This document shows, piece by piece, positions 46,177 through 53,241 of a stretch of 64,000 nt of DNA. Numbering within the stretch: position 1 is the stretch's first letter; the number at the start of each line of letters is the position of its first letter. A model generated the notes under the pieces. That model saw only the letters and a list, made by a program, of their open reading frames with translations, made no database searches and was not told where the DNA came from. The stretch is from Burkholderia sp. WSM2232 (GTDB lineage Bacteria > Pseudomonadota > Gammaproteobacteria > Burkholderiales > Burkholderiaceae), in contig NZ_AWZV01000020.1 in the NCBI RefSeq assembly GCF_000472545.1, forward strand, positions 62,256 to 126,255, read 5' to 3'. A program made the translations under genes and the position numbers.

Positions 46177-46205
46177 TTGAATTATCGAAATTTGGCCTGT
46201 ACTAT
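46177..46205 (+). promoter_or_regulatory. Sigma-70-type promoter of the rightward T6SS operon
   Basis: TTGAAT (46177-46182), a 17-bp spacer and TACTAT (46200-46205) form a good housekeeping-type promoter about 75 bp before the TPR lipoprotein gene. It sits in an AT-rich part of the 367-bp divergent region between tssJ and that gene. I could not place a matching leftward promoter or a sigma-54 site. Confidence 0.6.
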
Positions 46206-46278
46206 ACCCGCGCACTTGAAGCAAAGCAAAACTCCGGTTTCTTCCTCGAATTAAAAAATCGCACGTCGGTGAAAAACG

Positions 46279-46968
46279 ATGAATGACCGTCTGTTAGTAA
46301 AACTATCTGGGGTAGTGTTGGCTTGCGGCGTGATGGCCGGTTGCGCGACACAGGGCAACAACGCGGCAAGCACACCGGAGGCTTTTAATAAGCAACTCGC
46401 GGATGCAGATACTGTCGCGAAAGGCGGCGATCAGGACCGCGCTATCGCGCTTTATCAGCAGCTTTCAAAGTCCGATCCGACGCGCGAAGAGCCGTGGTCG
46501 CGTATCGCGCAAATCCAGTTCGCGCAGGGTCATTACGGTCAGGCTATCGTCGCCGCGCAAGAAGCACTGCAGCGCGACCAGTCCGATCGTCAGGCAAAGA
46601 GCGTGCTCGCGGTTGCCGGGCTGCGCGTGGCCACGCAATCGCTCGGCGAACTGCGTCAGGACGCGTCGCTCGCGGGCGATGCCAAGTCGGACGCACAGGC
46701 GCTTGCCAGGCAGTTGCGCGATACGCTCGGCGAGGCCACGCTGTTCCCGCCCGACCCGAACGACAAGCCGGCGCCGAAGAAAAAGCGCGTGATTCGCCGC
46801 GTCACGAAGAGCAAGCCAGTCGATACGCCGGAAGCAGGCACCAGCGCTGCGGCCACCACGCCGGCTGCACCAGCGGCTCCGGCACCGGCAGCACCCGCGG
46901 CACCGGCAGCACCCGCCAAGGCCGCGCAAAGCGGCGGTGCGTCAGATCCGTTCAGCGCGCTGCGCTGA
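46279..46968 (+). CDS. T6SS-associated TPR lipoprotein
   Basis: This 229-aa protein has a lipoprotein signal (MNDRLLVKLSGVVLACGVMAGC, lipobox MAGC, Cys22). About three TPR-like helices follow (FNKQLADADTVAKGGDQDRAIALYQQLSKSDPTREEPWSRIAQIQFAQGHYGQAIVAAQEAL) at 35-105, then a basic segment (PAPKKKRVIRRVTKSKP) and a long Ala-Pro tail (about 190-215). It is the first gene of the rightward T6SS operon, immediately before tssB, a position where Burkholderia clusters carry an accessory lipoprotein gene (tagM-like). It may interact with the cell envelope near TssJ. Function unproven. Confidence 0.8.
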   Translation: MNDRLLVKLSGVVLACGVMAGCATQGNNAASTPEAFNKQLADADTVAKGGDQDRAIALYQQLSKSDPTREEPWSRIAQIQFAQGHYGQAIVAAQEALQRDQSDRQAKSVLAVAGLRVATQSLGELRQDASLAGDAKSDAQALARQLRDTLGEATLFPPDPNDKPAPKKKRVIRRVTKSKPVDTPEAGTSAAATTPAAPAAPAPAAPAAPAAPAKAAQSGGASDPFSALR

Positions 46969-47004
46969 TCCCCACGCTACACCATCAGCATTCGGGAGCC
47001 GACG

Positions 47005-47553
47005 ATGGCGAAGAAAGAAAGCATACAAAAACGCTTGCAGAAAGTGCGGCCGCCCCGCGTGCAGCTCACCTATGAGGTCGAGCGCGGCGATGCGATCGAA
47101 GTAAAGGAACTGCCGTTCGTGGTCGGCGTGGTGGCCGATCTCGCGGGGCAGTCCGAAGTCGAGCAGCCCAAGCTGCGCGATCGCAAGTTCGTCAACATCG
47201 ATCGCGACAATTTCGATGACGTGATGAAGGCGATCGAGCCGCGCGCGGCCTTTCAGGTGGAAAACCGTCTGAGCGAAACCGGCGGCAAATTCGCGGTCGA
47301 TCTGCGGTTCAAGTCGATGGCCGATTTCAATCCGGACGAGGTGGTCTCGCAAATCGAACCGCTGCGCCGTCTGCTGGAAGCGCGCTCGAAGCTCGCGGAT
47401 TTGCGCAACAAGCTTGCCGGCAATGACAAGCTCGAAGACCTGCTCTCCGAAGTGCTCAACAACACGCAGCAGTTGCAGGCACTGGCAAAAGACCAGGGCA
47501 ATGCGGCGGACCGGGACGGCGGCGCGCCGGATCACGACAAGCAAGGCGAATAA
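47005..47553 (+). CDS. tssB: T6SS contractile sheath small subunit TssB (VipA)
   Basis: This 182-aa protein has the TssB signatures: KKESIQKRLQKVRPPRVQLTYEVE at the start, LPFVVGVVADLAG, and the KFVNIDRDNFDDVMKAIEPR segment, with FNPDEVVSQIEPLRRLLEARSKLADL near the C-terminal helices that are extracted by ClpV after contraction. It forms the sheath with TssC. It lies 36 bp after the TPR lipoprotein gene and 14 bp before tssC. Confidence 0.96.
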   Translation: MAKKESIQKRLQKVRPPRVQLTYEVERGDAIEVKELPFVVGVVADLAGQSEVEQPKLRDRKFVNIDRDNFDDVMKAIEPRAAFQVENRLSETGGKFAVDLRFKSMADFNPDEVVSQIEPLRRLLEARSKLADLRNKLAGNDKLEDLLSEVLNNTQQLQALAKDQGNAADRDGGAPDHDKQGE

Positions 47554-47567
47554 GTACGGGGTGTGAG

Positions 47568-49058
47568 ATGAATCAGCAAACGGCGGCAGCCCAACTCGCC
47601 ACCGCGCAAAGCGGTACGGAATCCACGCTGCTAGACGAGATCGTCGAAAAAAGCCGCGTCGCGAAGTCCGATTCCGAACATGCGCGCGCGAAAGACCTGA
47701 TTGGCGAACTCGTGCGCGAAGTGCTCGACGGTACGGTGGTGGTCTCGGACAACCTGTCGGCCACTATCGACGCGCGCGTAGCCGAGCTCGACCGGCTCAT
47801 TTCCGCGCAGTTGAGCGCGGTCATGCATGCGCCGGAGTTCCAGCGCATGGAAAGCACGTGGCGCGGCCTCGACTATCTGTGCAAGGAGAGCAACACCGGC
47901 GCGACGGTCAAGATCAAGGCGCTGCACGCGCCCAAGCGTGACCTCGTGCGCGACTTCAAAACCGCAATCGAATTCGACCAGAGCGCGCTCTTCAAGAAGA
48001 TCTATGAAGAAGAGTTCGGCACGTTCGGCGGCTCGCCGTTCGGGGCCATCATCGGCGACTTCGAAGTCACGCGCCAACCGGAAGACGTGTATTTCATCGA
48101 GCAGATGTCGCACGTCGCGGCAGCCGCGCATGCACCCTTTATTGCATCGGCGTCGCCTGAATTGCTGGGCCTTGAAACGTTTGCCGATCTCGGCAAGCCG
48201 CGCGATCTCGGCAAGGTATTCGACACCGTCGAATACGCAAAGTGGAAGTCGTTCCGCGACTCGGAAGACTCGCGCTATGTCGGCCTCACGCTGCCGCGTT
48301 TTCTCGGCCGCTTGCCGTTCAATCCGAAAGACGGTGCCACGGCAGAGGGCTTCAATTTTGTCGAAGACGTGGACGGCACGGATCACAGCAAATACCTCTG
48401 GTGTAACGCGGCATGGGCGTTCGCCGCGCGTCTGACCGCCGCATTCGACGACTTCGGCTGGTGCGCCGCAATTCGTGGCGTGGAAGGCGGTGGCCTCGTC
48501 GAAGATCTGCCGACCCACACGTTCAAGACGGACGACGGCGAAATCGCGCTGAAATGCCCGACCGAAATCGCCATCACGGATCGCCGCGAGAAAGAGCTGA
48601 GCGACCTCGGCTTCATTCCGCTCGTGCATTGCAAGAACTCCGACTACGCTGCGTTCTTCGCGGCGCAATCGGTGCAAAAACCGAAGAAATACAGCACCGA
48701 CAGCGCGAATGCGAACGCTGTTCTGTCCGCTCAGCTGCAGTACATCTTCTCGGTGTCGCGAGTCGCGCACTACCTGAAGGCGATGATGCGCGACAAGATC
48801 GGCAGCTTTGCATCGGCGCAGAACGTCGAAGTATTCCTGAACCGCTGGATCTCGCAGTACGTGCTGCTCGACGACAATGCGACGCAGGAGCAGAAGGCCC
48901 AGTTCCCGCTGCGCGAAGCCTCCATTCAGGTCTCGGAAATTCCGGGCAAGCCCGGCGCTTATCGCTCCGTTGCGTTCCTGCGCCCGCATTTCCAGCTCGA
49001 CGAACTGTCCATCTCGTTGCGGCTCGTCGCCGACCTGCCGAAGCCGGCCAATTCATAA
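47568..49058 (+). CDS. tssC: T6SS contractile sheath large subunit TssC (VipB)
   Basis: This 496-aa protein has the usual TssC length and motifs: QRMESTWRGLDYLCKE, FGTFGGSPFGAIIGDFE, LGRLPFNPKDG, EGFNFVEDVDGTDHSKYLWCNAAWAFA and, near the C terminus, HYLKAMMRDKIGSF and FLRPHFQLDELSISLRLV. With TssB it assembles the helical contractile sheath around the Hcp tube. It has a GTGTGAG-type ribosome region and lies 14 bp after tssB. A hairpin follows before hcp. Confidence 0.97.
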   Translation: MNQQTAAAQLATAQSGTESTLLDEIVEKSRVAKSDSEHARAKDLIGELVREVLDGTVVVSDNLSATIDARVAELDRLISAQLSAVMHAPEFQRMESTWRGLDYLCKESNTGATVKIKALHAPKRDLVRDFKTAIEFDQSALFKKIYEEEFGTFGGSPFGAIIGDFEVTRQPEDVYFIEQMSHVAAAAHAPFIASASPELLGLETFADLGKPRDLGKVFDTVEYAKWKSFRDSEDSRYVGLTLPRFLGRLPFNPKDGATAEGFNFVEDVDGTDHSKYLWCNAAWAFAARLTAAFDDFGWCAAIRGVEGGGLVEDLPTHTFKTDDGEIALKCPTEIAITDRREKELSDLGFIPLVHCKNSDYAAFFAAQSVQKPKKYSTDSANANAVLSAQLQYIFSVSRVAHYLKAMMRDKIGSFASAQNVEVFLNRWISQYVLLDDNATQEQKAQFPLREASIQVSEIPGKPGAYRSVAFLRPHFQLDELSISLRLVADLPKPANS

Positions 49059-49071
49059 ACGAAGTTCAGAA

Positions 49072-49094
49072 AGCCCGGGCCGGCCGTCCGGGCT
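49072..49094 (+). promoter_or_regulatory. Hairpin in the tssC-hcp intergenic region
   Basis: AGCCCGG (49072-49078) pairs exactly with CCGGGCT (49088-49094) around a 9-nt loop, 14 bp after the tssC stop and 38 bp before hcp. It is not followed by T residues, so it is unlikely to be a full terminator. It could protect a processed hcp transcript and raise Hcp output. Confidence 0.45.
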
Positions 49095-49131
49095 AGCTGC
49101 TAAAACCACCTCTTTGGGGAGTCGATGAGTT

Positions 49132-49635
49132 ATGAAGGACATCTATTTAAAATTCGGCAATCCGGCGATCAAAGGCGAGTCCGCCGATAAAGATCACGCT
49201 GGCTGGATCGAAATCGATTCGTGGAGCCACTCGATCACACAGCCGCGTTCGGCAACGGCTTCTACCGCGGGCGGTCACACCTCCGAGCGTTGCGAGCATG
49301 CCGACATGGTGTTCACAAAAGACATCGACGTGGTGAGCCCGCTGATTTATCAGCACGCATCGGGCGGCACGACGTTCGACGAAGTCACGATCGACTTCAT
49401 GCGTTCGGACGGTGAAGGCAACCGTATCAAGTATCTTGAAGTGAAGCTGAAGTACGTGATCATTTCCAGCGTGACGCCGAGCGTGATCGGTGAAGGCTTG
49501 CCGAGCGAGCAGTTCTCGCTGAAGTACGCCGCTGTGCAGTGGAAGTACACGCAGCAGAAGATCGGCGGCAACCAGGGCGGCAACGCGCAAGGCGCGTGGA
49601 GCCTGACGAAGAACGACAAGACGTACGCGGTGTAA
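49132..49635 (+). CDS. hcp: T6SS inner-tube protein Hcp (TssD)
   Basis: This 167-aa protein is typical of Burkholderia Hcp1: MKDIYLKFG start, GWIEIDSWSHSITQPRS, EHADMVFTKDIDVVSPLIYQHASGGTTFDEVTIDFMR, and LKYAAVQWKYTQQKIGGNQGG. It forms hexameric rings stacked inside the sheath and is secreted. It follows tssC by 73 bp containing a hairpin, with GGGGAG upstream of the ATG. The C terminus is Gly/Asn-rich as in orthologues. Confidence 0.96.
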   Translation: MKDIYLKFGNPAIKGESADKDHAGWIEIDSWSHSITQPRSATASTAGGHTSERCEHADMVFTKDIDVVSPLIYQHASGGTTFDEVTIDFMRSDGEGNRIKYLEVKLKYVIISSVTPSVIGEGLPSEQFSLKYAAVQWKYTQQKIGGNQGGNAQGAWSLTKNDKTYAV

Positions 49636-49723
49636 TGCACCGGCGCACGCCGTCGCGCGCGTCGTCAGGAAAAGACGGCCGCGAGCCGCGTGCGCGTTGC
49701 AGGAACTGCTTCTTCGGACGCTG

Positions 49724-50203
49724 ATGAAACGCTTCGAACCCAGCTTTCTCGACAAGCTGTTCGACGACGAACCGCATTTGCCGGCTTCACCGGCGATGCG
49801 GCAATTGTCGTTGGATGAACTGAAAAGCACTGTCGCGCGGGACGTCGAGGCGATCCTGAACACGCGAATCGCGCTCACCGAGCATGAACTCGCCGCTTTG
49901 CCCGAATGTCAGCGCTCGGTGCTCACTTATGGTTTGAACGACTTCGCGGGTCTGAGCCTCGCGAGTCACTATGACCGCACATTCATTTGCAAATCGATTC
50001 AACAGGCGATTGCACGGCATGAGCCGCGCCTGCAGCAGGTATCGGTGACACTCGAATTGAACGAACAATCGACCAATGCGCTTTACTTCGCAATTCAGGC
50101 GCTGCTGGTCGTTCATCCGGCAGAAGAACCGGTCAGTTTCGACGCGATGTTGCAGCCTTCGACATTGCAATACTCGGTGACGCGTGCACGCGCGAAACTG
50201 TAG
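49724..50203 (+). CDS. tssE: T6SS baseplate protein TssE
   Basis: This 159-aa protein is related to phage T4 gp25: FEPSFLDKLFDDEP near the start, a conserved helix VARDVEAILNTRIALTEHELAALPECQRSVLTYGLNDFAGL with the EAILNTR motif, and a C-terminal beta-rich part. It is a wedge component with TssF and TssG that starts sheath assembly. I choose ATG 49724; a TTG at 49697 in the same frame has no better ribosome site and adds residues not usual for the family. Confidence 0.93.
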   Translation: MKRFEPSFLDKLFDDEPHLPASPAMRQLSLDELKSTVARDVEAILNTRIALTEHELAALPECQRSVLTYGLNDFAGLSLASHYDRTFICKSIQQAIARHEPRLQQVSVTLELNEQSTNALYFAIQALLVVHPAEEPVSFDAMLQPSTLQYSVTRARAKL

Positions 50204-50308
50204 GCGCTGTTTATTATTTTGACGCTTCGCCTGGATATTGTCCGAGCGTCGCCGCGACGCGCAACGGCGGTAATTGATCGGGCGCAAAGAGTTCGGGTTC
50301 GGGGATAG

Positions 50309-52150
50309 ATGATGGAAGAATTGCTGCCGTATTACGAGCGCGAACTGTCGTTTCTGCGGCGCTATTCGCGCGATTTCGCGGAGCGCTACCCGAAAATCGC
50401 CGCGCGCCTTGCCATATCCGGCGAGCACTGCGAGGACCCGCATGTCGAGCGGATGATCGAGTCGTTTGCCCTGCTCGGCGCGCGCATCAACAAGAAGCTC
50501 GACGACGATTACCCCGAGTTCACCGAAGCACTGCTGGAAGTGTTGTATCCGCACTATCTGCGGCCGTTTCCATCGTGTTCGATTGCGCAATTGGGAACCT
50601 CGGCGGCGGTGAGCCATTTGACGGAACCGGTTGTCATCGAGCGCGGCACCGAACTCAAATCGCGTCCTATTCGCGGTGTGCAGTGCCGCTTTCGTACCGC
50701 GTACGACGTGACGCTCGCGCCGCTCCGCATTTCCGAGGCAAAGTACACGTCGGTGGCCATGGCGCCGAGCGCAACCGTATTGCCCGGCAATGCCACCGCA
50801 ATAGTGTCCATTACTTTCGAATCAACCGCTGCGCAGCTCGATCTGTCCGCGTTGAAAGTGAGTACCTTGCGCGCGCATCTGCACGGCGAGCAGTCGTTCA
50901 TTGCGGCGCTTGCCGACTGCCTGTTCGTTAATGCAATGGCCACGTATGTGGAAGCCGACCGGCGCGGCGTGTGGACGCCGTTACGCACGTCGCCGCTCGC
51001 ACAAGCGGGTTTTGACGAGCAGGACGCGCTGATCGACTACCCGGCCAAATCGCACCCTGCTTACCGGCTGCTCACCGAGTATTTTGCATTTCCGGAAAAA
51101 TTCAATTTTGCCGACTTTGATCTGGCGGCCATGACGCGTGCCGCGGGCCGCTGCCAACGCTTGACGCTGCATGTGGTGCTGAAGGAAGTGCGCAGCGATT
51201 CGCATGTCGCGCGGCTTCTCGATGCGTTGTCTGCGCATCACTTGCGTCTTTTTTGCACGCCGGTGGTCAATCTGTTCGAACAGCACGCCGAACCTATTCG
51301 CGTGAACCATCAGGCTGTTTCTTATCCCGTGGTGGCCGAAGCGCGTCGCGCATTCGCATACGAGGTTTATTCGATCGATTCGGTGAAGCTGGTCAGGCAG
51401 CAGGCGCATCAGGAATCAGTGACCGAATTCCGGCCGTTCTACTCGCTGCACCATGGCGAAGCGGCGCGCGCGGGGCACTACTGGTTCGCGCGGCGCAACG
51501 ACTGGGTCGCGCAAAAGAGCCCCGGTTACGAGACAGAGATCTCCATTGTCGATATCGACTTCGAACCGGCCGCGCCGCAGACCGATACGTTGAGCCTCGA
51601 TCTGACCTGTACCAATCGCGATTTGCCCGCTGGCCTCGCGATTGGACTCGAGGGCGGCGACCTGTTCGTCGAAGGTGGATCGCTGACCGGCAGCATCGCA
51701 ATGCTGCGCCGACCCACGCCGAGCGTGCGCTTTGAGCGCGGACGCGCCGCACACTGGCGGCTCATTTCTCATCTTGCGCTGAACCACGTATCGCTTGCGA
51801 GCAGCGGTCTCTCCGCATTAAAAGAAATGCTGGTGCTCTACGATTTGCGGCGCACGGCGGTCTCGGCGCGCCATATCGACGGACTCGTCGGAATCGAGCA
51901 GCGCGCGGCCGTGCAGTGGCTGCCGGGCAAGCCGTTCGCCACATTTGTGCGCGGCATGGAAATTCGCCTGACCATCGACGAAGAACATTTTGTCGGTACG
52001 AGTCTGGCGTCGTTTGTGCGGGTGATCGATACATTCTTCGGGCTGTACGTGCATCTGAACAGCTTTGTGCAACTGGTCGTCGTGTCGAAGCGCACTGGCG
52101 AGGAGATCTTGCGATGCAAACCGCGCAGCGGCGAATCGATCCTGGCGTAG
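50309..52150 (+). CDS. tssF: T6SS baseplate protein TssF
   Basis: This 613-aa protein begins with the family signature MEELLPYYERELSFLRRYSRDFAERYPKIAARL and continues with DPHVERMIESFALLGARINKKLDDDYPEFTEALLEVLYPHYLRPFPS. The C terminus has VEVKLTIDE-like strands (GMEIRLTIDEEHFVGTSLASFVRVIDTFFGLYVHLNSFVQL). It forms the baseplate wedge with TssG and TssE. The first ATG is immediately followed by another (50312). Its last 37 nt overlap tssG. Confidence 0.95.
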   Translation: MMEELLPYYERELSFLRRYSRDFAERYPKIAARLAISGEHCEDPHVERMIESFALLGARINKKLDDDYPEFTEALLEVLYPHYLRPFPSCSIAQLGTSAAVSHLTEPVVIERGTELKSRPIRGVQCRFRTAYDVTLAPLRISEAKYTSVAMAPSATVLPGNATAIVSITFESTAAQLDLSALKVSTLRAHLHGEQSFIAALADCLFVNAMATYVEADRRGVWTPLRTSPLAQAGFDEQDALIDYPAKSHPAYRLLTEYFAFPEKFNFADFDLAAMTRAAGRCQRLTLHVVLKEVRSDSHVARLLDALSAHHLRLFCTPVVNLFEQHAEPIRVNHQAVSYPVVAEARRAFAYEVYSIDSVKLVRQQAHQESVTEFRPFYSLHHGEAARAGHYWFARRNDWVAQKSPGYETEISIVDIDFEPAAPQTDTLSLDLTCTNRDLPAGLAIGLEGGDLFVEGGSLTGSIAMLRRPTPSVRFERGRAAHWRLISHLALNHVSLASSGLSALKEMLVLYDLRRTAVSARHIDGLVGIEQRAAVQWLPGKPFATFVRGMEIRLTIDEEHFVGTSLASFVRVIDTFFGLYVHLNSFVQLVVVSKRTGEEILRCKPRSGESILA

Positions 52151-53208
52151 TCGAGCAGTTTCTCGACGAGCCGCACCGCTTTGAATTCTTTCAGGCAGTG
52201 CGCGTGCTCGAGAAGTGGTTCGCACAACAGGCGCCATCGGCCACCGGGCGTTCGGGCGATATCGTCGCGCAGCGCATTGCGTTTCGCAATTCGCTTTCGA
52301 TGTCGTTTCCACCGAGCGAAATTCACGGAGCGCAATCTTACGACGACCAAGGCACCGCGCTAAAAGAAAAGGCGCAACGCACTGCGGCGCTGGAAAGCGG
52401 CTCGATCGAAAAAGTGGACATTACGCCGGCGTTTTTCGGTTTGCTTGGCGGGCAGGGCGCGTTGCCGCTGCATTACACCGAACAGATCATCGCGCGGGAA
52501 CAGATCAAGCGTGACCGTGCCGCGCGCGAGTTCTTCGACGTGTTTTCGAATCGGGCCACCGCGCTCTTCTATGCGGCGTGGAAGAAGTACCGGTTGCCCT
52601 TTCATTACGAACTGGACCGCGACGAACGCTATTTGCCGTTGCTGCTCGCGCTTGCGGGCGTGGCGGACAACGACACGCGCAGCAGCCTGCAAAGCGGCGA
52701 AGGTGCGCTATTCGACGAAGCCATTGCGGGCTACGCGTTACCGACACGGCACAGGCCCGTGTCGGCCGCGTACCTGCAACGCACGCTGTCGGACTACTTC
52801 CAGGTTCCGGTGCGAGTCGAACAGTTTGTCGGCAAGTGGTACAACGTACCGCGCGATCAATTGACCGTGCTCGGCAGCGTCAACGCGACTCTCGGCGCGA
52901 CGGCGCTGGCGGGGGAGCGCGTCTGGCAGCGCGACATGCGGGCGCGGCTTGTGATCGGCCCGCTCGACAAGGCCGATTACGAGGCCTTCCTGCCGGGCGC
53001 GGATCGTGCCATTGCGCTCGAACGGATGCTGACACTGCTCGCGGGCGTCACGCTCGAATATGAAGTGAAGCTGGTACTGCGCCGCGAGGCGGTAGGGCCG
53101 ACGCTTTTGAGCCAGGGCGCACGCCTTGGTTGGGACGCCTTTCTTTGTACGCGCGACGCAGACTGCGACCGCGCGGACGCGCGCTATGAGCTGCACGTGA
53201 TTCACTGA
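52114..53208 (+). CDS. tssG: T6SS baseplate protein TssG
   Basis: This 364-aa protein has the typical TssG N terminus PGVVEQFLDEPHRFEFFQAVRVLEKWF, then RIAFRNSLSMSFPPSEI, ITPAFFGLLGGQGALPLHYTE and FFDVFSNRATALFYAAWKKYR. The ATG at 52114 follows AGGAG inside the end of tssF, a 37-nt overlap that couples translation. It completes the TssEFG wedge. The frame is open far upstream but only this start gives the conserved N terminus. Confidence 0.95.
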   Translation: MQTAQRRIDPGVVEQFLDEPHRFEFFQAVRVLEKWFAQQAPSATGRSGDIVAQRIAFRNSLSMSFPPSEIHGAQSYDDQGTALKEKAQRTAALESGSIEKVDITPAFFGLLGGQGALPLHYTEQIIAREQIKRDRAAREFFDVFSNRATALFYAAWKKYRLPFHYELDRDERYLPLLLALAGVADNDTRSSLQSGEGALFDEAIAGYALPTRHRPVSAAYLQRTLSDYFQVPVRVEQFVGKWYNVPRDQLTVLGSVNATLGATALAGERVWQRDMRARLVIGPLDKADYEAFLPGADRAIALERMLTLLAGVTLEYEVKLVLRREAVGPTLLSQGARLGWDAFLCTRDADCDRADARYELHVIH

Positions 53209-53241
53209 CCATAACGATAGAACCTGACCGGATCGCACCAC

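Noticed and set aside
45912-46278. Sigma-54 promoter for the T6SS operons
   Set aside because: No GG-N10-GC element with the flanking consensus was found; a good sigma-70-type promoter is present instead.
47631-48989. Long frame antisense to tssC
   Set aside because: Shadow of a highly conserved gene; no start signal or domain.
49697-49723. TTG start for tssE
   Set aside because: No ribosome site and nine extra residues not usual in the family; ATG 49724 preferred.
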